From Mycolicibacterium sp. MU0053 (GTDB taxonomy: Bacteria > Actinomycetota > Actinomycetes > Mycobacteriales > Mycobacteriaceae): a DNA stretch of 64,000 nt. A model generated the notes under the pieces. That model had not been told where the DNA came from. It saw nothing but the letters and a program-made list of their open reading frames with translations, and did not search any database. Positions 54,928-63,517 of this stretch are shown piece after piece (the first letter of the stretch is position 1; every line of letters starts with the position of its first letter). The stretch lies in NCBI RefSeq assembly GCF_963378095.1, contig NZ_OY726397.1, positions 2,604,001 through 2,668,000 on the forward strand. Reading direction: 5' to 3'. A program made the translations under genes and the position numbers.

Positions 54928-55566
54928 TCAGTTCGCGGCGTCGAGGATTTTGATCGCGAAGACCAGCGAGTCGCCGGGCTGGATTCCGGCGGCCGGCTGG
55001 CCGTCGGGGTAGCCGTCGGCGGAGGTCATCGCGACGCCGACGGTGGATCCGACGGTCTGTCCGGCGATGGCCTTCTGGAAGCCCGGCACCACGCCGCCGA
55101 GCGGGAAGTCGATGGGGGCGCCCTGCTCGTAGGTGCTGTCGAACACCGATCCGTCACGTCCATTGACGCCCATGTAGCAGACCAACACCGTCGCGGTGTC
55201 GGCCACGACGGGCCCGTCGCCGGCCTGCAGGGTCTGGACCTGCGTCTCGGTGACGCTGAACGGGGCCTCGACACTGACCAGCGGAGCCGCCTCTTCCGTG
55301 GCTCCGGTGACCGCGACGCTGCCGGTGGTACCGGGCAGCGTCCAATCGGCGGTGCCGCCGGTGGCCGGCGCCGCGGTGGGGCAGGAGTTGGCTGCGATCG
55401 TCGTTTCGGTGACGGGTGTGACCACGTCGGCCACCGAAGGGCTGCTGCTGCTGGTGGCGGCGGCGGTTTCCGTATCGGAATCCGAGCCGCAGGCGCCGAG
55501 CGTCAGGACCAGCGACGCGGCGGCGGCCGCGAGGGCAAGAGAGGAAGGCATACGCGAGGAGTTCAC
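54928..55566 (-). CDS. FKBP-type peptidyl-prolyl isomerase lipoprotein
   Basis: About 212 residues. A lipoprotein signal with lipobox LGAC at the end (LVLTLGACGS) is followed by a Thr/Ser-rich linker and an FKBP domain (about 110-212): VFDSTYEQGAPIDFPLGG, VVPGFQKAIAGQTVGS and GYPDGQPAAGIQPGDSLVF are the usual FKBP pieces. It would assist folding of exported proteins at the outer face of the membrane. The start is uncertain: GTG 55566 is used; GTG 55575 and ATG 55551 are also in frame. It is divergent from the TetR gene at 55685. Confidence 0.86.
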   Translation of the reverse strand: MNSSRMPSSLALAAAAASLVLTLGACGSDSDTETAAATSSSSPSVADVVTPVTETTIAANSCPTAAPATGGTADWTLPGTTGSVAVTGATEEAAPLVSVEAPFSVTETQVQTLQAGDGPVVADTATVLVCYMGVNGRDGSVFDSTYEQGAPIDFPLGGVVPGFQKAIAGQTVGSTVGVAMTSADGYPDGQPAAGIQPGDSLVFAIKILDAAN

Positions 55567-55684
55567 GCTCGCCACGCTACAGCCCGGATATCCCAGCCCC
55601 TGCTGCTACCTCGATGCGGGTGGTCTATCGCAGCCGAGTCTTGACCAACTCCAGCTGAACCGACTGCGATACCGTTGAAACACC

Positions 55685-56323
55685 ATGCCCAAGTCGCTTC
55701 CCGCCCGTTCGCGATTCACCGCCGGGCCGTCGCGTGGCGAGGTTCGACGGGAGCTCCTCCTGCAGACCTTGGAGGAATTGTTGGTCGCGCACGAGTTCGC
55801 GACCATCGAAATTGCCGACATCACCCGGGTCGCCGGGGTTTCACGCTCGACGTTCTATTTCTACTTCCCGTCGAAGGCCGCCGCGGTCGGCGCGATGCTG
55901 GGCAATGTATTCAGCCAGGTCAGCAGCGTGACCGAAACCTGGACTGAGCTCGGCGATACCCTCGCCGAGCGGCGAAACCAGGTGTTCGACGGTTTTGAAC
56001 AGGTCGTTGCGATATGGCGCGAGCATGCGCATCTCATGGCGGCGATGTTCGATGCCGTGACCACCGACGACGAGGTCAGAGGCATGTTCGATGATCACAT
56101 CGAGCGCTTCGTCGTCGACTCCGCCACCCGCATCCGGCGCGAACGCGAAGCGGGCCACGCGCTACCCGGGCCCGCTCCCGAGACCCTGGCGCGGGTGCTG
56201 GTCGGAATGAACGTCAAAGCACTCGAGCGCGATATGCGCCAGATTACGGGTGGATCGGAACCGGACCCGGATCTTGCGAACGTCCTCGCCACGGTCTGGG
56301 ACAGGATGCTGTACGCATCGTGA
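55685..56323 (+). CDS. TetR-family regulator (EthR-like)
   Basis: A 212-residue TetR-type repressor. The HTH ends in the GVSRSTFYFYFPSKAA segment shared with EthR of M. tuberculosis; the ligand domain is all-helical, with a long EHAHLMAAMFDAVTTDDEV helix. Upstream, TATCGCAG (55626-55633) and CTGCGATA (55664-55671) form an inverted repeat spaced by 30 bp that may be half-sites. It is divergent from the FKBP gene. The ligand is unknown; EthR-type proteins often control monooxygenases. Confidence 0.86.
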   Translation: MPKSLPARSRFTAGPSRGEVRRELLLQTLEELLVAHEFATIEIADITRVAGVSRSTFYFYFPSKAAAVGAMLGNVFSQVSSVTETWTELGDTLAERRNQVFDGFEQVVAIWREHAHLMAAMFDAVTTDDEVRGMFDDHIERFVVDSATRIRREREAGHALPGPAPETLARVLVGMNVKALERDMRQITGGSEPDPDLANVLATVWDRMLYAS

Positions 56324-56420
56324 TCGTGCGGCTCGCCGATACGTGACCGAGTGCCCCGTCCGGGGCTGACTTCTGCACTGCCGCAACAAACTCTGGCTCT
56401 CCTGCTCCGCCGCCCAGCGT

Positions 56421-56765
56421 TCAGGCCTGAACCCGGTCGGCCAGCTCGGCCAGATGCTTCAGCGAATTGTCCAGGTGCTGCCGGCCGAACGGCGGGAACT
56501 CGATGTCGCGGTGCCGCGGCGGTACGCGTGACCAGTCGTAGGTCAGCGTCACCTCGGTGGTGCCGGCCCCGGTCGACTTGAGGTCGTCGTGGTACATCGC
56601 CATCCGGAAGATCTGGCCGGTTGCCGCCAGGTGCTCGTCGTCGACGGGTTGGCGCACCCATCCGGTGCCGTCGATCGCGGCGTGGGTGGCCGGGTCTGCC
56701 AGCAGGTCGAACACGATTTCGGGGGATGCGTTGATCAGTGCCGATGCGGTCATGGTTTCAGTCAT
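56421..56765 (-). CDS. SRPBCC-family protein, internally shortened
   Basis: A 114-residue member of a family normally about 150 long. The start (SALINASPEIVFDLLADPATHAAIDGTGW, in outline) and end (VTLTYDWSRVPP, FPPFGRQHLDNSLKHLAELA) are well conserved, but about 40 residues between GQIFRMAMYHDD and TEVTLTYDW, which would hold several beta strands, are missing. The reading frame is intact. It is either a degenerate gene or a miniaturised variant. It is divergent from bioY with a 53-bp gap. Confidence 0.7.
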   Translation of the reverse strand: MTETMTASALINASPEIVFDLLADPATHAAIDGTGWVRQPVDDEHLAATGQIFRMAMYHDDLKSTGAGTTEVTLTYDWSRVPPRHRDIEFPPFGRQHLDNSLKHLAELADRVQA

Positions 56766-56818
56766 GCCAATACCGACCGCCTGTGGCGGCGAAAGTCACC
56801 GCGACGATAATCTCCCGG

Positions 56819-57439
56819 ATGGACACGAAAGCCCGGCTGCGCGGCGTGGGGCGGGCACTGACCGTCACGCCGGCGGACCTGACCCAGGCCGCGGTATTCG
56901 CGGCGCTGATCGCCGCGCTGGGGCTGCCGGGGACGATCACGCTCGGTGCCAGCGGGGTGCCCATCACGTTTCAGACGCTCGGCGTGATGCTGGCCGGGTC
57001 GATCCTCGGTCCGCGGAAGGGCGCGCTGGCGGTCGGGCTGTTCGCCATCCTGGCGATCGCCGGCCTGCCCATTCTGGCCGGCGCCCGGACGGGATTGGTA
57101 TCGCTGGCGTCGCCCACGGCCGGGTTTTTCGTCGGGTGGCTGCCGGCGGTGTTCGTCATCGGCGCACTGACCGCCGCCGTGATGCCGCGCTACCGGGTGA
57201 CCTGGGGCATTGTGATCAACATCCTCGGCGGCATGCTGGTGATCTACCTGGTCGGGGCGGCGGGTCTCATGCTCCGGGCCGACCTGTCCTGGTGGGCCGC
57301 GGCGTCGACCACCGGCGTCTACGTCCCCGGTGACCTTGCCAAGGCCGTCATCACGGGATTCGTTGCCGCCCAGGTGCATCGCACCCGGCCCGGCCTGATC
57401 ACGCCGTGGCGGCGTCGCACCGAATTCTCCGATGGCTGA
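56819..57439 (+). CDS. bioY: BioY, biotin ECF-transporter substrate component
   Basis: A 206-residue six-helix BioY protein. The N-terminal LTQAAVFAALIAALG and LGASGVPITFQTLGVMLAGS pieces are BioY hallmarks; later SPTAGFFVGWLPA and YVPGDLAKAVITGFVAAQVH. It captures biotin for uptake. ATG at 56819 is chosen by homology; the frame is open upstream to 56738. It overlaps bioM by 8 bp, and the trio bioY-bioM-bioN forms an operon. Confidence 0.93.
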   Translation: MDTKARLRGVGRALTVTPADLTQAAVFAALIAALGLPGTITLGASGVPITFQTLGVMLAGSILGPRKGALAVGLFAILAIAGLPILAGARTGLVSLASPTAGFFVGWLPAVFVIGALTAAVMPRYRVTWGIVINILGGMLVIYLVGAAGLMLRADLSWWAAASTTGVYVPGDLAKAVITGFVAAQVHRTRPGLITPWRRRTEFSDG

Positions 57440-58127
57440 CGGCGCCGCGGCTGCCGTGGCATTCGACGGGGTCTCGCATGCCTACGGCGACCGACCGGTC
57501 CTGACGGATGTCTCGGTGACGCTGACCGAGCGTCGGATCGGGATCATCGGCGCCAACGGTAGCGGCAAGTCCACCTTCGCCCGGATGATCAACGGGCTGG
57601 TGATTCCCGACCGGGGAGCGGTGCGGGTCTTCGACCTCGATACCAAGCGCGCCACCCGGAAGGTCCGCCGCGCGGTGGGTTTCGTGTTCACCGACCCGGA
57701 CCGCCAGATCCTGATGCCCACGGTCGCCGAGGACATCGAGCTGTCGCTGTCGCGGCACCGCATGAGCCGGGAGGCCCGCGCCGACCGTACCCGCGGTGTG
57801 CTGAGCCGATTCGGACTGGCCGGCCATGCCGACCATCCCGCGCACCTGCTGTCCGGCGGACAGAAGCAACTGCTGGCGCTGGCTTCGGTGCTGGTGACCG
57901 AACCCCGAATCGTGGTGGCCGACGAGCCGACCACACTGTTGGACCTGCGCAACACCCGAATGCTGCGCGACGCGTTCGCCGCGCTGGATCCGCGGCTGAT
58001 CATGGTGACCCACGACCTCACCCTGCTCGACGACTTCGACCGGGTCCTCGTGTTCGACGACGGACGAATCGTCGCCGACGAGGCACCGGCGGCTGCCATC
58101 GCGGCCTACCGGCGGTTGATGCAGTGA
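57432..58127 (+). CDS. bioM: BioM, ECF-transporter ATPase
   Basis: A 231-residue ABC ATPase. Walker A is GANGSGKST, the Q-loop is VFTDPDRQ, the signature is LSGGQKQ, Walker B is IVVADEPTTLLD and the switch His is in VTHDLT. It belongs to the CbiO/EcfA class that energises substrate-binding membrane proteins. The 8-bp overlap with bioY and 4-bp overlap with bioN point to a single translationally coupled operon. The only S-component nearby is BioY, so biotin is the likely substrate. Confidence 0.94.
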   Translation: MADGAAAAVAFDGVSHAYGDRPVLTDVSVTLTERRIGIIGANGSGKSTFARMINGLVIPDRGAVRVFDLDTKRATRKVRRAVGFVFTDPDRQILMPTVAEDIELSLSRHRMSREARADRTRGVLSRFGLAGHADHPAHLLSGGQKQLLALASVLVTEPRIVVADEPTTLLDLRNTRMLRDAFAALDPRLIMVTHDLTLLDDFDRVLVFDDGRIVADEAPAAAIAAYRRLMQ

Positions 58128-58726
58128 GCACGTTCGGGCACTACCGGCCGGGCGCCTCGCCGGTGCACCGGTTGCCGGCCGGGGCCAAACTGCTGGGCCT
58201 GGGTGGGTTGATCGTGCTCATGGCGGTCCTCGTGACCACGCCGCTGCGGCTCGGGGCGGCCGCCGTCGTCGCGGTGGCGTTGGTCGCCGGGGCGCGGATC
58301 AGCCCGGCCACGTTGGCCGCCCAGCTGCGTCCGGTGCTCTGGATTGTGGTGTTCATCTTCGTCTTTCAGCTGATCTTCACCGATTGGCGTCGCGCGCTCG
58401 TCGTGTGCGGTGTGCTGGTGCTGTCGGTGTTGCTGGCCGCGATCGTGACGGTGACGACACGGGTGACCGACATGCTCGCGGCGATGACGCGGGCGATGCG
58501 GCCGCTGCGTCGGATCGGGTTTCCCGTCGAGCAGATTGCGCTGGCGCTGGCGCTGGCGATCCGGTCGATCCCGTTGATGGTGGAGACGGTACGCCAGGTC
58601 GATGAGGCCCGCCGCGCCCGCGGACTGCGCTTCTCGCCGCGCATCGTCGTCGCTCCGGTGATCGTGGCCGCGCTGCGGACCGCGGACGGGTTCGCCGAGG
58701 CGCTCACCGCGCGCGGACTCGACTGA
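58124..58726 (+). CDS. bioN: BioN, ECF-transporter transmembrane component
   Basis: A 200-residue CbiQ/EcfT-type membrane protein with about five helices. The two coupling motifs are visible: EARRARGL and AEALTARGLD near the end, both of the A-R-G type that contacts the ATPases. The GTG start overlaps the bioM stop by 4 bp. With BioM and BioY it would complete an energy-coupling-factor biotin transporter. The next gene, an amidohydrolase, begins 49 bp downstream behind its own palindrome. Confidence 0.92.
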   Translation: MSTFGHYRPGASPVHRLPAGAKLLGLGGLIVLMAVLVTTPLRLGAAAVVAVALVAGARISPATLAAQLRPVLWIVVFIFVFQLIFTDWRRALVVCGVLVLSVLLAAIVTVTTRVTDMLAAMTRAMRPLRRIGFPVEQIALALALAIRSIPLMVETVRQVDEARRARGLRFSPRIVVAPVIVAALRTADGFAEALTARGLD

Positions 58727-58742
58727 ATCCGCAAGAAAGATT

Positions 58743-58754
58743 GTGAGTACTCAC
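58743..58754. promoter_or_regulatory. 12-bp perfect palindrome upstream of the amidohydrolase
   Basis: GTGAGTACTCAC, 21 bp upstream of the ATG at 58776. A TetR gene follows the amidohydrolase (60559), so this is a likely operator for that pair. The first amidohydrolase also has an inverted repeat beginning with a GTGA half-site (352-379), but the two sequences differ otherwise. Confidence 0.5.
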
Positions 58755-58775
58755 TACCTGCGTTAGCGTGGCTGC

Positions 58776-60557
58776 ATGTCCTACGACGTCATCGTTCGCA
58801 ACGGCCTGTGGTTCGACGGGACCGGTACGGCACCAGAGGTCCGCACGCTGGGCATCCGCGACGGCGTGGTGGCCACCGTCTCGGCCACGCCCCTCGACGA
58901 GACCGGCTGTCCCGAGGTCGTCGACGCCGACGGCAAGTGGGTTCTGCCGGGCTTCATCGACGTGCACACCCATTACGACGCCGAAGTTCTGCTCGACCCC
59001 GGCCTGCGCGAGTCGGTGCGGCACGGCGTCACCACGGTGCTGCTGGGCATGTGTTCGTTGTCGACGGTGTACGCCGACGCCGAGGATGCCGCGGACCTCT
59101 TCAGCCGCGTGGAGGCGGTGCCCCGGCAGTACGTGCTGGGTGCGCTGCAGACGCACAAGACCTGGTCGACCTCGGCCGAGTACGTCGCGGCCATCGACGC
59201 GTTGCCGCTCGGCCCGAACGTCGCGTCGCTGCTGGGACATTCCGACCTGCGCGCGTCGGTGCTGGGCCTGGACCGCGCCACCACCGACGGCGTCCGACCC
59301 ACCGACGCCGAACTCGAGGCGATGGCCGACAAACTCGACACGGCCCTCGACGCCGGGATGTTGGGCATGTCCGGAATGGACGCCGCCATCGACAAACTCG
59401 ACGGCGACCGGTTCCGGTCCCGCGCATTGCCTTCGACGTTCGCGACGTGGCGGGAACGCCGCCGGCTCATCAAGGTGCTGCGCCGCCGCGGACGCATCCT
59501 GCAGAGCGCGCCCAATGTTGCCCGGGCGCAGGAGGCGCTCAACTTCTTCCTGGAGAGCAGCGGCCTGTTCGGGCGCCGCCGCGGCGTCAAGATGAGCCTG
59601 CTGGTCTCGGCCGACGCAAAATCCTCGCCCGTCGCCGCGCGGGTCATCGGGCCCGGCACGCGCCTGCTGAACAAGCTCCTCGATGCCCAGGTGCGATTCC
59701 AGCATCTGCCGGTGCCGTTCGAATTGTATTCGGACGGTATCGATCTGCCGGTGTTTGAAGAGTTCGGGGCGGGTACTGCCGCGCTGCACCTGCGTGATCA
59801 ACTCGAGCGCAACACGTTGCTCGCCGACCCCGAGTACGGCCGCCGGTTCCGCCGCTCGTTCGACCGCCGCAAGCTCGGACCTACCTTGTGGCACCGCGAT
59901 TTTCACGAGGCCACCATCGTCGAATGCCCCGACGTGACCCTGGTCGGCAAGACTTTCGGTCAGATCGCCGACGAGCGCGGAATCCATCCCCTGGATGCGT
60001 TTCTCGACGTGCTCGTCGACAACGGGGAACGCAACGTTCGCTGGACCACGATCGTGGCCAACCACCGGCCCAAGGTCCTCGACCAGTTGGCCAAGGATCC
60101 GTCGGTGCACATGGGTTTCTCGGATGCCGGTGCACACCTGCGCAACATGGCGTTCTACAACTACCCGCTGCGGTTGCTGAAGCGCGTCCGCGACGCCCAG
60201 CTGGCCGGGCGCCCATTCCTGACCACCGAACACGCGGTGCACCGGCTGACCGCCGAGGTTGCCGACTGGTTCGGGGCCGATGCGGGCACCCTCCGCGTCG
60301 GGGACCGGGCCGACTTCGTCGTGATCGACCCGCACAGCCTCAACGCCGACGTCGATGCCTACCACGAGGAGACGGTGCCGTTCTACGGCGGCTTGAGCCG
60401 CATGGTGAACCGCAACGACGACGCGGTCGTGGCCACGGCGGTCAACGGAACCGTGGTGTTTCGCAACGGGCGGTTCCGCGACGGCTACGGCCAGTCCGTG
60501 AAGTCGGGTCGCTATCTACGGGCGGGGACTGGCCGGCGTGTGAAAACCGCTGTCTGA
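58776..60557 (+). CDS. N-acyl-D-amino-acid deacylase-family amidohydrolase (complete paralogue)
   Basis: A 593-residue amidohydrolase. The start is DVIVRNGLWFDGTG, the metal motif HTHYD has His64 and His66 with Asp68, and later metal and catalytic parts include LWHRDFHEATIVECPD, GFSDAGAHLRNMAFYNYPL and the C-terminal beta-domain GDRADFVVIDPHS. An insert of about 120 residues (GDRFRSRALPSTFATWRERRRL and following) lengthens it. Members hydrolyse N-acyl-D-amino acids, dihydropyrimidines or similar. It is the full-length counterpart of the truncated gene at 1-318. The TetR gene starts 1 bp after its stop, so they are co-transcribed. Confidence 0.9.
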   Translation: MSYDVIVRNGLWFDGTGTAPEVRTLGIRDGVVATVSATPLDETGCPEVVDADGKWVLPGFIDVHTHYDAEVLLDPGLRESVRHGVTTVLLGMCSLSTVYADAEDAADLFSRVEAVPRQYVLGALQTHKTWSTSAEYVAAIDALPLGPNVASLLGHSDLRASVLGLDRATTDGVRPTDAELEAMADKLDTALDAGMLGMSGMDAAIDKLDGDRFRSRALPSTFATWRERRRLIKVLRRRGRILQSAPNVARAQEALNFFLESSGLFGRRRGVKMSLLVSADAKSSPVAARVIGPGTRLLNKLLDAQVRFQHLPVPFELYSDGIDLPVFEEFGAGTAALHLRDQLERNTLLADPEYGRRFRRSFDRRKLGPTLWHRDFHEATIVECPDVTLVGKTFGQIADERGIHPLDAFLDVLVDNGERNVRWTTIVANHRPKVLDQLAKDPSVHMGFSDAGAHLRNMAFYNYPLRLLKRVRDAQLAGRPFLTTEHAVHRLTAEVADWFGADAGTLRVGDRADFVVIDPHSLNADVDAYHEETVPFYGGLSRMVNRNDDAVVATAVNGTVVFRNGRFRDGYGQSVKSGRYLRAGTGRRVKTAV

Positions 60558-60558
60558 G

Positions 60559-61167
60559 ATGGCGAGAACGCAACAGCAACGTCGGGAGGAAACCGTCGCT
60601 CGCCTGCTCGACGCGAGCATCGAGACCATCATCGACGTCGGGTACGCGAAGGCCTCGGCCGCGGTCATCGCGCGGCGCGCGAAGGTTTCCGACGGTGCGC
60701 TGTTTCGCCATTTCCCCACCATGGGCGACTTCATGGCGGCCACGGCCTACGAAGTGATGCGCCGCCAGCTGGAGTTGTTCACCAAACGGGTCGCCGAGAT
60801 CCCGGCTCAGCCGCCGCTGCCAGCCGTCCTGACGATCCTGCGCGACGTCACCGGCAATGACACCAACACCGTGATGTACGAGCTGTTGATCGCCGCGCGG
60901 ACCGACGCCAAGCTGCGTGCCACCTTGCCCGACGTACTGGCCGAGTACGCCACCCACATCTACGAAACCGCAAGCACCATACCGGGTTTCGAGGGGATCC
61001 CGGAGGGGGAGTTCGCGACCGCGGTGGCCCTGCTGCTCAATGCCTTCGACGGGGCCGCGATCATCCGGTCGGTACTGCCGCAGCCTGAATTCGAAGACGC
61101 CCGGATCGCGCTGCTGGCGAAGTTGTTCAGCGCAGAGCCCGCCCCGGGGGGTCGCATCGGCAGGTAG
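60559..61167 (+). CDS. TetR-family regulator co-transcribed with the amidohydrolase
   Basis: A 202-residue TetR-type repressor. The HTH lies in ASAAVIARRAKVSDGALFRHFPTMGDF, and the remaining helices form the ligand pocket (residues 65-195). The ATG at 60559 is 1 bp after the amidohydrolase stop, so it is the second gene of that operon. The 12-bp palindrome at 58743-58754 upstream of the operon is its probable operator, which implies autoregulation. The inducer may be a substrate or product of the amidohydrolase. Confidence 0.88.
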   Translation: MARTQQQRREETVARLLDASIETIIDVGYAKASAAVIARRAKVSDGALFRHFPTMGDFMAATAYEVMRRQLELFTKRVAEIPAQPPLPAVLTILRDVTGNDTNTVMYELLIAARTDAKLRATLPDVLAEYATHIYETASTIPGFEGIPEGEFATAVALLLNAFDGAAIIRSVLPQPEFEDARIALLAKLFSAEPAPGGRIGR

Positions 61168-61214
61168 CCGTTCGGCTATTGTTCGGGGCGATCATCTTCG
61201 AGGAAGGGCGAACC

Positions 61215-61382
61215 ATGGAACCAGCGCAAGAACTGACGTTTGGCCAGAAGGTCAAGATCGGGTTCCAGGCCGCGGGCGCGTTCGCCCGTAATCCGAAGGC
61301 TCTGGTCGCATTGGTGAAATACCAGCTTTCCGAGCGCAAGCAGCGCAAGGGGCAGCCGGGGGCCGCCGCGCCCGAGGCCTGA
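61215..61382 (+). CDS. Small conserved basic protein (55 aa)
   Basis: A short helical protein, EPAQELTFGQKVKIGFQAAGAF start, then a KALVALVKYQLSERKQRKGQ segment rich in lysine. GGAAGGG stands before the ATG at 61215. It has no transmembrane helix or recognised domain. Its compact, evenly coding sequence and clear start site support a real gene. It lies between the TetR gene and a cyclase-like gene, with short gaps. Function unknown. Confidence 0.6.
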   Translation: MEPAQELTFGQKVKIGFQAAGAFARNPKALVALVKYQLSERKQRKGQPGAAAPEA

Positions 61383-61426
61383 CCGCCTCCCGGTCTGGAG
61401 CGCCCGCGCTGGATACCATCACGGCA

Positions 61427-61930
61427 ATGACTGACGTGAGGCGTGTGCGCGAATTTGCAGGGTCAACGAGAACAGTGACGGTGTTGCTCGCCGGAGCCCA
61501 TGGCGATGTCCCGGGCGCGCAGCCGTGGCTCGACCATACTTTCGCCCACCTCGGCGCACTGTATGACGGTTTTGTCCAAGGGTTCGGGATCACCTTCGCC
61601 CAGGCGTCCGACGCGCTCGGATGCGCGCTCGACCTGCAGCGGGCACCCCTGGATCCGGTTGCGTTGAGCATCGGCCTGCACACCGCCGAGCCGAATTGCT
61701 CGACGCACGGTCGCGCCGCCGAGCTGCGAGACTTGGTCCGTCCCGGACACATCCTGTTGTCTGCCGAGACTGCCGCGGAGGTCGCGGACCGGTTGCCGGC
61801 GGGTGCTTGGCTGACGGACGTGCAGCACGGGCCCGACCGCCTCGTCCAGTTGTGTCATCCGGCCCTGGGCACCGAGTTCCCGGCGCTTGCGGACCGCGGG
61901 GACGGCCCGGTGGGCCACACTCAGCTGTAG
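61427..61930 (+). CDS. Degenerate class III nucleotide cyclase-like protein
   Basis: A 167-residue stand-alone domain. FGITFAQASDALGCALDLQRAP, VALSIGLHTAEP and RAAELRDLVRPGHILLSAETAAEVADRLP closely resemble class III adenylate cyclase domains of mycobacterial cyclase-LuxR proteins. The first metal-binding Asp and the typical GDGFV and INRAARL parts are missing or altered (FVQGFG, STHGRAAEL), so it is probably not catalytic. There is no signal peptide, membrane part or effector domain. Its stop overlaps the convergent speE stop by 10 bp. Confidence 0.7.
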   Translation: MTDVRRVREFAGSTRTVTVLLAGAHGDVPGAQPWLDHTFAHLGALYDGFVQGFGITFAQASDALGCALDLQRAPLDPVALSIGLHTAEPNCSTHGRAAELRDLVRPGHILLSAETAAEVADRLPAGAWLTDVQHGPDRLVQLCHPALGTEFPALADRGDGPVGHTQL

Positions 61931-63504
61931 CCGAGCCGGATGTCCTCGACGATGCGGGGCCGATCCAGGGTCGAGGGCTCCAGCGCGCGCGGCGCCTGAT
62001 CGTCGGCGAACACGCCGGCGGCATCGAGGACCTGTTGACTCAGAAAGCGCAGGGCGGGCGCATTCGGCGGCACGGTGGGTACCGGTGCGTCTGCTCCGCG
62101 CGTAGCCAGCACGAAGCCCCAGTCACCGAATGTGGGTACGTGCACGTGGTACGGCGTTGCCGCGTAGCCGGCGGCCTTGATCGTCGAGAACGTCCGCCAG
62201 AACGCGGTGGGCGTCGAATACGGACTGCCCGCCTGGACGACCATGCGCCCACCCGGCGCAAGGGCACGCGTGACGAGCGCGTAGAACTCCGTCGAGTACA
62301 GGCGGCCGAGCACCGGGGTATCGGGATCGGGCAGGTCGACGATCACCGCGTCGAAGCCACCCGGCGGACGGATCTCGGGGTGCGGGTCGCGCAGCCACGT
62401 CATCGCGTCGTCGACCACCACGTCCACCCGCGGATCGGCCAGCGCGTTGCCGTTGAGCCCGCGCAGCGTGGTGCGGGCCAAGTCGATGACGGCGGGGTCG
62501 AGCTCGACCTGCACGATCGTGTCGATGCCGGGGTACCGAAGCAGTTCGCGCGCCGCCAGGCCGTCGCCCCCGCCCAGCACGAGCACCGAACGGGTCGCCT
62601 CGCTCAGCGCCGGATAGACCAGGCTTTCGGTGTAGCGGTGCTCGTCGCGGGTGGAGAACTGCAGTCCGCCGTCGAGGTAGAGCCGCGTGTCGTCCCCCCG
62701 CCGGGTCACCACGATCTCCTGATACGCCGAGCGCTCATAGGCGACGATCGGGTCGGCGTAGAGCCGCTGCCGGGTGGTCGTCTCGATGCCGTCGGCGCGC
62801 ACCAGCAGCGTGGCGAGCAGCCCGAGCGCCGCGGCGAGCACGCAGAGCGCCGCAATCAGCTCGCGGCGGCCGATGATGGGGCGCAGCAAGAAGATCGCGA
62901 CGACGCCGGCGGCCACCAGGTTGATCATGCCGGTGGCGGCGGCCCCGCGGATCATCCCGAGTTGCGGCAGCAGCAGAAACGGCCAGAGCAGCCCGCCGAT
63001 CAGCGCGCCGAGGTAGTCGGCGGCGTTGAGGTTGGCCAGCACGCGTCCGCTGTCGGCGGCCCCGACCGTGCGGCCGCGCTGCAACAGCGTCATGAGCAGG
63101 GGCACCTCGGCACCGACCAGGCAGCCGATGACGGCGGTGCCCACGACGAGGACCCACAACGAACCGCCGATGAACACGAACGTGATGTACAGCGCCGCGG
63201 CCGACAGCCCGCCGATGATGCCGAGCAGGGTCTCGACGGCGATGAAGGTGACCGCGGCCCGACCCAGCAACGGCTTGACCAGCAGGGCACCCACGCCCAA
63301 GGCCGCGACGTATCCCGCGACGATCAACGAGGTCGCGACGATGCCGCCGCCATGCATGCTCGCCGACAGCGTCAACAGCGCGAGCTCGTAGATCAGCCCA
63401 CACGCCGCACAGGCCGCCACGGCCGCGAGCAGCAGCGCCCGCCAGCGCGTCGTGGTCTGGAACGAGTCGCTCACCCGGGCGGGATTGTCCTGGTCAGTGG
63501 TCAC
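61921..63504 (-). CDS. speE: Membrane-bound polyamine aminopropyltransferase-like protein (SpeE)
   Basis: A 527-residue two-part protein. The first 230 residues are about seven transmembrane helices, as in the membrane-anchored SpeE of actinobacteria (Rv2601 from memory). The C-terminal half is a spermidine-synthase-like fold: YQEIVVTRR, LYLDGGLQFSTRDEHRYTESL in outline, the SAM loop LVLGGGDGLAARELL and the catalytic DLPDPDTP. It would transfer an aminopropyl group or use a related methyltransferase-like reaction. GTG at 63504 starts it; the DUF350 gene lies 13 bp upstream, the same pairing as Rv2600-Rv2601. Confidence 0.86.
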   Translation of the reverse strand: MTTDQDNPARVSDSFQTTTRWRALLLAAVAACAACGLIYELALLTLSASMHGGGIVATSLIVAGYVAALGVGALLVKPLLGRAAVTFIAVETLLGIIGGLSAAALYITFVFIGGSLWVLVVGTAVIGCLVGAEVPLLMTLLQRGRTVGAADSGRVLANLNAADYLGALIGGLLWPFLLLPQLGMIRGAAATGMINLVAAGVVAIFLLRPIIGRRELIAALCVLAAALGLLATLLVRADGIETTTRQRLYADPIVAYERSAYQEIVVTRRGDDTRLYLDGGLQFSTRDEHRYTESLVYPALSEATRSVLVLGGGDGLAARELLRYPGIDTIVQVELDPAVIDLARTTLRGLNGNALADPRVDVVVDDAMTWLRDPHPEIRPPGGFDAVIVDLPDPDTPVLGRLYSTEFYALVTRALAPGGRMVVQAGSPYSTPTAFWRTFSTIKAAGYAATPYHVHVPTFGDWGFVLATRGADAPVPTVPPNAPALRFLSQQVLDAAGVFADDQAPRALEPSTLDRPRIVEDIRLGYS

Positions 63505-63517
63505 CGACGGGCCCGGG

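Noticed and set aside
58704..60365. A 553-codon open frame on the minus strand
   Set aside because: It is antisense to the amidohydrolase at 58776, with repetitive Arg/Gly/Val composition and no recognised motif; high-GC codon bias produces such shadows.
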